A program made the translations under genes and the position numbers. Below are positions 8,002-15,790 of a DNA stretch of 40,292 nt, one piece after another (positions within the stretch are counted from its first letter, which is position 1; the number at the start of each line of letters is the position of its first letter). The notes beneath the pieces are model-generated. The model was given only the letters and a program-made list of their open reading frames with translations. It ran no database searches and was not told where the DNA came from. Origin of the DNA: an uncultured Bacilli bacterium (GTDB taxonomy: Bacteria > Bacillota_I > Bacilli_A > RF39 > UBA660); the NCBI GenBank assembly GCA_944359075.1, contig CALVSR010000005.1, positions 1 to 40,292 on the forward strand, read 5' to 3'.

Positions 8002-8945
8002 TCTTCCACCTTCCTTGTAATATTTGCTAGCTGAGCCCAATTTTCTGGAAATCCCATTCGATCTAATACTTTACCAATAGGAATGGTCTTTAAATTGTAC
8101 TCTAAATTATTAATTGCGTGCTCTATTTCCAAGCACATATCTTTAAATTCATTCTCCTTTAACATCTGCTTTATCATGATAATCAAGGCAAAAATATCAT
8201 TCTTACCATAAATATATTCACCATCCATTTTATCAATACCCAATAATCTATGATATAATGTATCGTTAATTGCTCTTTGTGTGTGGTTTTCAAACACAAT
8301 ATCTTCATGGGCACATAAATTACGATAATTAGATAGAATTGGTAAATACATTTCTAATATATCCACATCCAAGTGATAAATATCAGCAATTTGTTGTTGA
8401 TCCTCTTTCTTTAGTATGGCAAATAATTCCCCAACAATGCCAAAAGATAATACTTTTACTAAAATCCATAAAGGAATGTACCCATAATGATCGATATAAT
8501 GCTTGGTAGCACTATGTTGAGGGCCATTGATTCTTACTTGTCTTTTCATTTTTTTGATTAAATCTTGCACTTGCCTTGATTTTTGTGGTGCATTCGTAAA
8601 GTTTTTTGCTTTTAAATATTCACTTTCTTTGTATCCATACTTTTTAGATAATTGATAGGAGATGATAGATTTGATATTATTTTCGATTACTAATAAGTTT
8701 TTAAAAATAATATTACGAAAAGTTCGATCAAATAGGAATAAGCTGTATAATTCATCAAAAGTGGTTCCTGATAAAAAACGTTTCTCTGTTTCTGACTTTA
8801 AAAACAGGTGACGATATCCACTTAAAAAGAAATAATTTTCACGTAATAGCACTTCTTTGGCATATTCTTTATCAGGAATATTCATCCCTTTATATTCCAT
8901 AATCATAATCTGCTCTTCTAAATTTTTAAATTCTTTATTACTCAT
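7998..8945 (-). CDS. Abi_2 family (AbiD/AbiF-like) abortive infection protein
   Basis: A 315-aa Abi_2-family protein. Typical features are an N-terminal ENYFFLSGYRHLF segment (36-48), FDELYSLFLFDRTFR (63-77) and an Rx4H motif in YRNLCAH (Arg208, His213), which in HEPN-fold proteins is the RNase active site. Family members abort phage infection and are often found singly or beside genes for RNA. Here the stop codon overlaps the start of the HtrA gene (ATGA), an unusual partnership. A minus-strand promoter with an inverted repeat precedes it. The antiphage role is inferred from the family. Confidence 0.82.
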   Translation of the reverse strand: MSNKEFKNLEEQIMIMEYKGMNIPDKEYAKEVLLRENYFFLSGYRHLFLKSETEKRFLSGTTFDELYSLFLFDRTFRNIIFKNLLVIENNIKSIISYQLSKKYGYKESEYLKAKNFTNAPQKSRQVQDLIKKMKRQVRINGPQHSATKHYIDHYGYIPLWILVKVLSFGIVGELFAILKKEDQQQIADIYHLDVDILEMYLPILSNYRNLCAHEDIVFENHTQRAINDTLYHRLLGIDKMDGEYIYGKNDIFALIIMIKQMLKENEFKDMCLEIEHAINNLEYNLKTIPIGKVLDRMGFPENWAQLANITRKVEE

Positions 8946-8963
8946 CTATCTCACCTAGCATAA

Positions 8964-8984
8964 ATTATAACACAACAATTGTGT
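8964..8984. promoter_or_regulatory. Abi_2 promoter with palindromic operator candidate
   Basis: A minus-strand extended -10, TGTTATAAT (-10 hexamer 8964-8969), is directly preceded by the inverted repeat ACACAA-3-TTGTGT (8970-8984), placed in the promoter spacer. It lies between the divergent Abi_2 and phospholipase-like genes and could bind a repressor for either. Confidence 0.45.
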
Positions 8985-9044
8985 AAAATATATGAAAAAA
9001 ATATGAAAAATTATGTTAAAATATAACTATTGGGAGGAAACAAG

Positions 9045-10025
9045 ATGGCAGGTACTATGACTCATGCACTTTTTGCATTGGATTTATATGATCGACTGAG
9101 TATTCGAAGTAAAGAATTGCTGGTTGATTATAAAGAAGATCTAAAATTTTTTGCTCAAAATACCGATATTTTGTTCTTTTATAATATTACTAACTTTAGA
9201 TGTGGAAAAGCAATCCGTAATTTTGGATATTACAGTCAAAAAGTAAAAACCTACGAATTTTTCTCAACCTTGATTAATTATATAAAATATAATGGACATC
9301 AATATCATCCTCAAGTTATGGCTTATTTATATGGAATGCTTTCCCACTACGTTTTAGATAGCACAATGCATCCTTATATCATTTATAAAACAGGAAATTT
9401 TGATAAAAACAAGAAAGAGACTTATAAATATAATCATCTACATAATGAAATGGAATCCTATTTTGATAATTATTTATTGACACTTCGTAAAGGGATCAAC
9501 CCCTATAAATTTAAATGTCATCGTTTTTGTTTTAATGTAGATTCTTTTGATCCGACACTAATTGAAGTAATAAACTTTACTTATAAAGAAGTTTTTGGAA
9601 TTTCTAATTTTGATCAATACTACTTAGTTGCCGGTAAACAAATGAAATTTTTTTATAAAGTATTTCGATATGATCCGACAGGTTTTAAAAAAGCTTTTTA
9701 TCAAATCATTGATTGGACATTTCCCAAAAACTTTCTAAGAAAAGTACCATTGTCTTACCATATTAATAAAAAGGGAAAAAAAGAGTTTTTAAATCTTGAA
9801 CACAAACGCTGGTATAATCCAACGGATAAGAGAACAAAAAGTAATGAATCTATTTTAGATCTTTATATCAAAGCTTTAGGAAAAACTACGAAAATGATTC
9901 AAGAGATTAATCAATATCTTTACTATGATAAGAAGATTAATTTGAAAAAAGTAGTTGGTAATTTAAGTTATGAAACTGGAAAAGATTGCGATAAAAAAAG
10001 AGAATTGAAATATTTTGAATTTTAA
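9045..10025 (+). CDS. Zinc-dependent phospholipase C-like protein
   Basis: A 326-aa protein resembling the zinc-dependent phospholipase C family (Zn_dep_PLPC). GTMTHALFA at the N-terminus, FAQNTD near 35-40, the HYVLDSTMHPY segment (about residues 101-111) and HNEMESYFD (about 132-140) supply the His/Asp/Glu metal ligands expected for this fold. No signal peptide is visible, so the protein looks cytoplasmic; the substrate is unknown. The start is the ATG at 9045, seven bases after GGGAGGA; a TTG at 9030 would include that site. A weak TAAAAT-type -10 precedes it. It converges on the next gene with a shared terminator. Confidence 0.72.
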   Translation: MAGTMTHALFALDLYDRLSIRSKELLVDYKEDLKFFAQNTDILFFYNITNFRCGKAIRNFGYYSQKVKTYEFFSTLINYIKYNGHQYHPQVMAYLYGMLSHYVLDSTMHPYIIYKTGNFDKNKKETYKYNHLHNEMESYFDNYLLTLRKGINPYKFKCHRFCFNVDSFDPTLIEVINFTYKEVFGISNFDQYYLVAGKQMKFFYKVFRYDPTGFKKAFYQIIDWTFPKNFLRKVPLSYHINKKGKKEFLNLEHKRWYNPTDKRTKSNESILDLYIKALGKTTKMIQEINQYLYYDKKINLKKVVGNLSYETGKDCDKKRELKYFEF

Positions 10026-10036
10026 TTCTCTTTTAA
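9993..10036. terminator. Bidirectional terminator between convergent genes
   Basis: AAGAGAATT (9998-10006) pairs with AATTCTCTT (10024-10032), with an A-run on the left and T-run on the right, so it can act on both strands. It overlaps the 3' ends of both flanking genes. Confidence 0.75.
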
Positions 10037-10509
10037 AATCGATTAATGCGTAAGTGTTCTTCCAATTTTTTTCTCTTTTCATTAGAAATAACACTTCCTC
10101 GTAAATTAGCTATCATATTAATATAAGCATCCAAAAAAATACTTTTCTCTACCTCAGTTAATTTATGAGGAATATACTGTAAGTATAATTGGTAAATATG
10201 GGAATTCACAAATTCGTCTTGCGAAATAATGTATTTAAAAATAAATTTCTTATGTTTACTTAAAAATTTTCTTAACTCATCTACTTCCTTTGGCTCTAGG
10301 CAAAGCTGAAAGAAAAAGTCTGAATCTACATTGTGTTCTTTATCACACATATTTATCATTCTATCAGCAAATTCATCTATGATAGCAAATTTAGCATCCG
10401 CTAAGGATTCTATAATGGGCATTCCAAATTCATAATATTCCAATACTATTTGTGCTTTCGTTTGAATTGGCACCTGATAAATTTTTAAAGATTTTTTGGA
10501 TACATTCAT
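10033..10509 (-). CDS. Hypothetical protein, 158 aa
   Basis: I do not recognise this protein. It is predicted mostly helical and soluble, with aromatic and charged residues, no signal peptide, no cysteine pairs (only isolated Cys) and no nucleotide-binding motif. A Shine-Dalgarno AGAGGTGATAAA stands just before the ATG. It is convergent with the phospholipase-like gene and divergent from spoIID, so it appears to be a single-gene unit. Confidence 0.6.
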   Translation of the reverse strand: MNVSKKSLKIYQVPIQTKAQIVLEYYEFGMPIIESLADAKFAIIDEFADRMINMCDKEHNVDSDFFFQLCLEPKEVDELRKFLSKHKKFIFKYIISQDEFVNSHIYQLYLQYIPHKLTEVEKSIFLDAYINMIANLRGSVISNEKRKKLEEHLRINRF

Positions 10510-10579
10510 TTTATCACCTCTTATATATAAAATATATCATAATTTATGGATGATATCATATTTTTTGGTTCTTCTGTAT

Positions 10580-10617
10580 GAAAGTTGAAACTTTCCCCAA
10601 TAATAATATTGGGTGAT
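10580..10617 (+). promoter_or_regulatory. Tandem hairpins covering the spoIID ribosome site
   Basis: Two stem-loops stand side by side: GAAAGTT/AACTTTC (10580-10595) and CCCAAT/ATTGGG (10596-10613). The second holds the GGG of the Shine-Dalgarno GGGTGAT (10611-10617) in its stem, so folding would hide the ribosome site. A sporulation-type promoter could not be assigned with confidence. Confidence 0.5.
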
Positions 10618-10620
10618 AAA

Positions 10621-11691
10621 ATGTTTTATAAATATTTATTGGTTAGTGAACAAAATACTCCTATTTTATACTTATATGTAAATGATAATTTTGAATTTGC
10701 AAAAGATCAAGAATCCTCTGCTACTACTAATATCTATCAAAAAACAAAAAACTATTTGGTAAGGACGAATATTCCTTTTAAAGGAGATAAAATCTGTTTT
10801 GTGAAAAATGGCATTATTATTGGTTCTATTTACTTAAGTGATTATGATTTTTTACATAATAGACCTGTAGAAATTATTGAAGCTGCTACTAGCGATAAAC
10901 TAATTGACTTAGAAAAAAGTAGTGGCATTATTGAAAGATTAAAATTAGAAGAATATGTTTTTGGTGTCGTTAGTGGTGAAATGCCGGCTATTTTTCATGA
11001 AGAAAGTTTGAAAGCTCAGGCAGTAATTGCTCGTACTTATGCATTAAAAAGATTAAGTCGCAATCTACCTATTAAAAACTTTAATTCTACTCAGATTTAT
11101 CGAGACCATTCTTATTTAAAAGAAATTTGGGGAACTCATTATGAAAAATATCGTGCTAAGATTATTAAGGCTATTCATGATACAAAAGATGAAGTAATTA
11201 AATTTGATGGTGACTATATTGATGCTTATTATCATCTTGCTAGTAATGGCCAAACAGAAGATTCTCGCAATGTTTTAAAACTAGCTTATCCTTATCTAGT
11301 AAGTGTTCCTAGTAGTTGGGATGTCAAGGAAGAGAAAGTTAGTCGTAGAATTGTTCCAAATGACTACTTAAGTAAACTATTAAACACTAAGATTACTAAA
11401 AATACTACTGTCGATATTATTATGAAAACAATTGGACACAGAGTAAAGTATATTAAATTTGGTGATAAAGTATTTGATGGATTGATTCTAAGCAATCGAT
11501 TAGGACTTAACTCTAATGATTTTACGGTTAGTATTGAAAATGAATATACTACTTTCACTACCTATGGTCATGGACATGGACTAGGCCTTAGTAAATATGG
11601 GGCTGAAGCTATGGCTAGAGCAGGATATCATTATAAGCAAATTATTTCTCATTATTACCCAAATACCTATATTGAAAAAGTTAGTTATTAA
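10621..11691 (+). CDS. spoIID: SpoIID/LytB-domain peptidoglycan lytic protein
   Basis: A 356-aa protein with the SpoIID domain: the EEYVFGVVSGEMPA block with catalytic-type Glu120, LKAQAVIARTYAL (130-142), SNGQTEDS, and the C-terminal HGHGLGLSKYGA (about residues 318-330). SpoIID cleaves denuded glycan strands during engulfment in endospore formers. The start is the ATG at 10621, spaced from GGGTGAT; a TTG at 10585 lies inside a hairpin. The N-terminus lacks the hydrophobic membrane segment usual in SpoIID, so export is uncertain. Its last 11 bases overlap the convergent cwlD-like gene. Confidence 0.82.
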   Translation: MFYKYLLVSEQNTPILYLYVNDNFEFAKDQESSATTNIYQKTKNYLVRTNIPFKGDKICFVKNGIIIGSIYLSDYDFLHNRPVEIIEAATSDKLIDLEKSSGIIERLKLEEYVFGVVSGEMPAIFHEESLKAQAVIARTYALKRLSRNLPIKNFNSTQIYRDHSYLKEIWGTHYEKYRAKIIKAIHDTKDEVIKFDGDYIDAYYHLASNGQTEDSRNVLKLAYPYLVSVPSSWDVKEEKVSRRIVPNDYLSKLLNTKITKNTTVDIIMKTIGHRVKYIKFGDKVFDGLILSNRLGLNSNDFTVSIENEYTTFTTYGHGHGLGLSKYGAEAMARAGYHYKQIISHYYPNTYIEKVSY

Positions 11692-12346
11692 AGTAAGTAA
11701 TAACACTATCGGTAATTACTTGTGATAGTTTTCTTTGATAACTTTCTTGTTGAAGAAGATATCTTTCATTGGGATTGGATAAAAAGCCACATTCTATTAA
11801 AACACCAGGAACTGTTGTATTCTGGTACATATAGAGATCCGTGGTTTTCAGCTTTCTTCTCGATCCTAAAGCTGTTTTAAAATTATTCATTAAAATGGTA
11901 GCAAATATTTTATTTTGAGCATTAATAGGATGATATAAAACTTCTGCTCCACTTTCACTAGTATCTTGATAATAATTGATATGAATCGATAAATATAATT
12001 CGGCATTATACTTTTTGTACATTAGGATTCTTCGATATAAGTCTCCTCTTTTTTTTCGTTCATCCCACTCACTAGATAAATCCGTATCTGTTTCTCTAGT
12101 CATATAAACAATAGCACCTTTTTCACTTAGTTGATCTCTTAAAATATTGGAGATTTCTAACACAATATCTTTTTCTTGAATTTTGCCATAGCTAGTTCCA
12201 GGATCTCTCCCACCATGTCCTGGATCTACAAAAATGACTCTACCTAGTAGTGGCAATTCATTCGTAATAGCATCTACCTTTGTGAGAGTAATAATTCCAA
12301 TTAGGAAAAGACTAATTACTAACAGCTTATATTTTGTTTTGGTCAT
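11681..12346 (-). CDS. cwlD: CwlD-like N-acetylmuramoyl-L-alanine amidase
   Basis: A 221-aa exported Amidase_3 enzyme: hydrophobic N-terminal segment (residues 7-24), FVDPGHGG with zinc His44, QEKD with zinc Glu58, SIHIN with zinc His122, and a C-terminal GVLIECGFLSNPNE carrying the catalytic Glu. The domain size and TTDLYMYQNT segment fit CwlD, which prepares muramic-delta-lactam in spore cortex. The ATG at 12346 is chosen over starts at 12352/12355 because AGGTG lies a suitable distance upstream. SpoIID next door supports a sporulation role, although general cell-wall use remains possible. Confidence 0.8.
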   Translation of the reverse strand: MTKTKYKLLVISLFLIGIITLTKVDAITNELPLLGRVIFVDPGHGGRDPGTSYGKIQEKDIVLEISNILRDQLSEKGAIVYMTRETDTDLSSEWDERKKRGDLYRRILMYKKYNAELYLSIHINYYQDTSESGAEVLYHPINAQNKIFATILMNNFKTALGSRRKLKTTDLYMYQNTTVPGVLIECGFLSNPNERYLLQQESYQRKLSQVITDSVITYFNN

Positions 12347-12426
12347 ATCCATCACCTATTCTAGTATATGTTTTTTTCCTCTGATTATTGTTTTTTCATT
12401 TTTTCTTTTGAAAAAGTTACCAAAAA

Positions 12427-12446
12427 TCGACAATTTTCGACAATTT
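12427..12446 (+). repeat. Tandem 10-bp direct repeat upstream of the LytTR regulator
   Basis: TCGACAATTT occurs twice without a gap, 63 bases before the regulator's start codon. A 10-bp period puts both copies on one face of the helix, as expected for a dimeric regulator such as a LytTR protein. Confidence 0.55.
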
Positions 12447-12508
12447 ACAAGAGTAAAAGATTACTTTTAGTTAAATATGATAGTATTTATTGTGTTATGA
12501 GGTGTTTT

Positions 12509-13249
12509 ATGATTAATATTATTATTTATGAAGATAATGAAGAAATGCAAAAATTATATCAAGAAGTAGTTCGAAGCTTTTTTCAATCACAAAAAATAAA
12601 AATTAAATTTTATATTTTTTCTTCGTATATCAGAAACCTAGAAAAAAAATTAGCTAGTATTCCTGGCAAGAAACTATTTATTTTGGACATCGAAGTACCT
12701 GGAAAGTCTGGTCTTGATTTAGCAAGAACCATTCGAAACGAGGGAGACTGGATGAGTCCATTAATGGTGATTACTAGTTATGAAAACTTAAAAAGCACAG
12801 GATTCACTAGTAAATTACTGATGTTAGATTTTATTTCTAAAAGGGAGAATATAAGAAAAAGATTATGGGAATCTTTAGAAACTGTTTATGACATCTTACA
12901 CATGAAAGATACATACACTTTTCAATATAATGGAAAATTATTTCATGTTCCTTTTGATGATATTTTATATTTTGAGAAAGATTTAAATGATAATTACACT
13001 TTTTTATATACAGAAGATTTTGCTTATAAAATTAAAGAAAGCATTACGCAAATTGGAAAAAAGTTAGAACAACATTCTATGTTTCTAAAAGTTCATCGTA
13101 GTTGCATTGTAAATATCAATCAAATCTCGATGCTTAATTTAAAAGAAAAACGCATTTATTTAGGAAAATATTCAACTAATTTGATTACAAAAGAGTGTAG
13201 AGATTTTCTAAAAAAGAAATTAAGAACTATGAATAATGTTATGAAATAA
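12509..13249 (+). CDS. LytTR-family response regulator (AgrA-like), orphan
   Basis: A 246-aa two-domain regulator. The receiver has an acidic pair (Glu8, Asp9), a phosphoacceptor Asp60 in FILDIEVPG and a Thr/Lys region near 90-115. The C-terminal LytTR DNA-binding domain (about 140-240) contains DILYFEKD and KVHRSCIVNIN. Such proteins, like AgrA, respond to peptide-sensing kinases. No histidine kinase or peptide gene is in the window, so it is an orphan here. The ATG at 12509 follows GAGGTG by seven bases. The upstream tandem repeat suggests autoregulation. Confidence 0.85.
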   Translation: MINIIIYEDNEEMQKLYQEVVRSFFQSQKIKIKFYIFSSYIRNLEKKLASIPGKKLFILDIEVPGKSGLDLARTIRNEGDWMSPLMVITSYENLKSTGFTSKLLMLDFISKRENIRKRLWESLETVYDILHMKDTYTFQYNGKLFHVPFDDILYFEKDLNDNYTFLYTEDFAYKIKESITQIGKKLEQHSMFLKVHRSCIVNINQISMLNLKEKRIYLGKYSTNLITKECRDFLKKKLRTMNNVMK

Positions 13250-13279
13250 AATGATTTTGAATATTACTGTATACTTTAC

Positions 13280-13314
13280 AAAAAAAGAGACAAGCTGACT
13301 TATCTCTTTTTTTT
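13280..13314 (+). terminator. Terminator of the LytTR regulator gene
   Basis: AAAAAAAGAGA and TCTCTTTTTTTT flank a 14-base loop. The T-run follows on the plus strand. Confidence 0.7.
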
Positions 13315-13499
13315 GTATATTTTATATTATCCTCTCTATATTTGTTTATTCGGATTATTAAATACTGGAAGATTTAGATTGATATATTTATTAAAGATTC
13401 ATCTATTTATTTTTAAAGTTTTCAAAATCTTTGATGATACAATATATTTTAAAAACAGGATACTGAACTTTCATTCTGCACCCCTTAATGTTTAAGAAC

Positions 13500-13527
13500 A
13501 AAAAAAAGAATCATTATGATCCTTTTT
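13500..13527 (-). terminator. Terminator of rplM-rpsI
   Basis: On the minus strand, AGGATCA/TGATTCT with one G-U pair closes a TAA loop and is followed by eight T, eleven bases after the rpsI stop. Confidence 0.75.
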
Positions 13528-13537
13528 ATCCAATATC

Positions 13538-13957
13538 CTAACGTTTTGAGAATTGTGGTGCACGACGTGCTTTCTTTAATCCTGGTTTCTTACGCTCTTT
13601 CTTACGAGCATCACGAGTAATAAATCCTGCTGCTTTTAAAGGTTTTCTAAAGCTATTTTCAGAGTCCTTAGCAGTTGTAGAATCATAACTTAAAAGTGCT
13701 CTTGTAATTCCTAAGCGAATTGCTCCTGTTTGACCAGAGAAACCTCCGCCAGTAACATTTACTTCAACATCAAATATTTCATTGGTTTTAGTAAGTACTA
13801 GGGGTTGCATTAAATCCATAATAAGAGTTTCATATGGTAAATACTCATGAACATCTCTACCATTAATTGTTACATTACCTTTACCTGGAATTAACTTTAC
13901 TCTAGCAACACTAGTCTTTCTTCTACCTGTTCCAGTATAAACTTTATCTTTTGCCAT
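13538..13957 (-). CDS. rpsI: 30S ribosomal protein S9
   Basis: A 139-aa S9 with the family N-terminus [13 protein letters not shown], the GGGFSGQ loop and the basic C-terminal tail ending in [12 protein letters not shown], which reaches the P-site tRNA. It is slightly longer than the common 130 aa because of a short N-terminal addition and a KDSEN insertion. It lies 9 bases after rplM, the normal pairing, and is last in that transcript. Confidence 0.97.
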   Translation of the reverse strand: MAKDKVYTGTGRRKTSVARVKLIPGKGNVTINGRDVHEYLPYETLIMDLMQPLVLTKTNEIFDVEVNVTGGGFSGQTGAIRLGITRALLSYDSTTAKDSENSFRKPLKAAGFITRDARKKERKKPGLKKARRAPQFSKR

Positions 13958-13966
13958 ATTGCCCTC

Positions 13967-14398
13967 CTACTTTAACTCAATCACAACAGGCTTTTGTGCT
14001 TGTTGATTATGAGTTTCTCCTTCATATACGAATAATTTCTTATACATTTGTCTACCCAAACGATTATGTGGAAGCATTCCTTTTACAGCTCTTTCCATCA
14101 TTTCAATTGGATATTTTTCTTTCATTACTCTTGCAGTTCTTTCTCTTAATCCACCTGGATACATAGAGTGATTATAATACATTTTTTGATCTAATTTGTT
14201 TCCAGTTAGTTTTACATCTTTTGCATTAATAATGATGATGTAATCTCCACAATCAATATGTGGTGTATAAGTAGGTTTATGTTTTCCCCTTAACATGTGA
14301 GCAGCTTTAGCAGCCACTTTTCCTAATGGTTGATCCTTGGCATCAATCACATACCATTTACGATCAACAGTTTCTTTCTTTTGCATAAAACTTGTCAT
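13967..14398 (-). CDS. rplM: 50S ribosomal protein L13
   Basis: A 143-aa L13 with [16 protein letters not shown], the [15 protein letters not shown] segment and [10 protein letters not shown]. The start is the ATG at 14398, preceded by AAGGAGAA; an upstream start at 14431 would add residues not seen in L13. It heads the rplM-rpsI pair with its own promoter and leader, whereas truA upstream belongs to the ECF transcript. Confidence 0.96.
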   Translation of the reverse strand: MTSFMQKKETVDRKWYVIDAKDQPLGKVAAKAAHMLRGKHKPTYTPHIDCGDYIIIINAKDVKLTGNKLDQKMYYNHSMYPGGLRERTARVMKEKYPIEMMERAVKGMLPHNRLGRQMYKKLFVYEGETHNQQAQKPVVIELK

Positions 14399-14518
14399 AT
14401 ATATTCTCCTTTTATTTGTTTCCCTTCTCAAATATGTTTTCCCAGGACATAATCAAGAATTTGGAATATATAAAATGTACCAGTTAAAATTATATGATAA
14501 ATGAGTGTCAAAAGTCAA
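14399..14518 (-). promoter_or_regulatory. Promoter and possible L13 leader of rplM-rpsI
   Basis: On the minus strand TTGACT (14518-14513), an 18-base spacer and TATAAT (14494-14489) form a good promoter. About 84 bases of leader follow before the L13 start. The leader contains several short runs of G that could pair with C/U stretches. Bacillota often carry an autogenous L13 leader here; the match is by position, not by a confirmed structure. Confidence 0.6.
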
Positions 14519-14556
14519 TGAAAATATGTTTTTTTGCACAATTTTATCGTCTAAAA

Positions 14557-15056
14557 TTAATTTTTCTTCATTTTTATTGCCTTTTCAGCTATATATTCTA
14601 CAAAGCTATCGTTATATTGAAAGGAAATGCTAAGTAATTCAAACAATTTTTGATAAGTATTTAAAGGACTAAAATCAGATTCCACTAACTAATTTAAACA
14701 CCTTTAGTGATGTTATCCAATCATTTATAGTTTCTATCTTTAATTCTTTTTCTTCCGCATAAGGAATTTTTTCTAGTTCTTTTCTTAGTTTAGTAGTTAA
14801 CTCAGAAAGCCTATTTCTTTTATAGCTCCTTATATTTGTAACAGGACCATTTATACCGTGAGCAATCAGTTCTTTTGTCAATTTTCTTAATGCAAAATAT
14901 CCATCATTGCTAACATTATCTTGATTCTTTATATAAGATATAATTTCCAAATCTTTATTAAATGTTTCTATATAATTATCCCAAGTGATTTTATAATTTC
15001 CATGTATATATTATTTTTTCTGCTAGAAGTTCTAATTTTTGTTTTATTTCTTCCAT
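14557..15056 (-). pseudogene. Pseudogene of unknown function with two frameshifts
   Basis: Three overlapping minus-strand frames make one plausible protein of about 165 aa. An MEEIKQKLELLAEK start (ATG 15056, weak AAGGTG upstream) passes near 14995 to the frame containing YKITWDNYIETF and the long helical middle ending VFKLV. It passes near 14690 to a frame reading ESDFSPLNTYQKLFELL and ending at 14557. The protein is helical and charged with no motif I recognise. It lies between truA and rplM, usually close neighbours. Confidence 0.5.
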
Positions 15057-15057
15057 C

Positions 15058-15789
15058 TTAGTACCACACCTTTTTTAAATATAGTCCTTCAGCTGGTGCA
15101 GTCTTAACTGATTTCGTTCTATCCTTTGCTTCTATTATTTGACTCACATCTTGAACTTCTTTTTTGCCACTACCAATATAAATTAGAAGTCCTACCATAT
15201 TTCTTACTTGATACTTCATAAAACCATCGGCTTGAAAACTAATTTCAATGATTCCTTTTTTTTCTTTTATATTTGTCCTTAAAATAGTTCTAACTTTATT
15301 TTCTCGTTCATCTTCACTAGATACAAAAGAAGTAAAATCATGTGTTCCTTCAAAATACTGAATGGCCTCTTTCATTCTTTCTATATCAAGTGGTCGATTA
15401 TACTGATAAACATAGTTTCTCATCATCGGATCATATTCTGAGGTATTGATTTTATAAATATACTCTTTTTTCTTAGCTGAAAAACGAGCATGGAAATTAG
15501 ATGATACTTTTCTTACCCTGATTATATGAATATCTTCTGGAAGATTGGAATTTAATCCTCTTTTTATTTTTTCTAAAGTGGTATCAATATTTAAATCAAA
15601 ATGAGCTACTTGATTTAGTGCATGAACTCCTTTATCCGTTCTACCTGACGATTGGACAGAAGTAGCAGTTTGTCTATTTAAATAACTTACTGCCTTCTCA
15701 AGTTCAGATTGAACTGTTCTTAAATTAGGCTGTAATTGATAGCCATTAAACTGAGTTCCATCATAAGAAAAATCAATTCGATAACGCAT
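15058..15789 (-). CDS. truA: tRNA pseudouridine synthase A
   Basis: A 243-aa TruA with the catalytic GRTDKGVHA motif (Asp at about residue 52), NFHARFSAKKKEY and the FVSSEDER segment. It makes pseudouridine at tRNA positions 38-40. The start is the ATG at 15789 because GGGAGGT sits just before it; an ATG at 15801 would contain that site. It follows ecfT in the conserved ecfA1-ecfA2-ecfT-truA order. Confidence 0.95.
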   Translation of the reverse strand: MRYRIDFSYDGTQFNGYQLQPNLRTVQSELEKAVSYLNRQTATSVQSSGRTDKGVHALNQVAHFDLNIDTTLEKIKRGLNSNLPEDIHIIRVRKVSSNFHARFSAKKKEYIYKINTSEYDPMMRNYVYQYNRPLDIERMKEAIQYFEGTHDFTSFVSSEDERENKVRTILRTNIKEKKGIIEISFQADGFMKYQVRNMVGLLIYIGSGKKEVQDVSQIIEAKDRTKSVKTAPAEGLYLKKVWY

Positions 15790-15790
15790 A

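Noticed and set aside
7998-8040. Longer HtrA start at 8040
   Set aside because: It would add 13 residues from inside the Abi_2 gene with no ribosome site, whereas GGAAGGTGG precedes the ATG at 8001, which opens directly into a signal-anchor helix.
13313-13495. Open frame of 60 codons on the plus strand after the LytTR gene
   Set aside because: It begins with TTG within the terminator T-run, has no ribosome site and the AT-biased composition of non-coding DNA.
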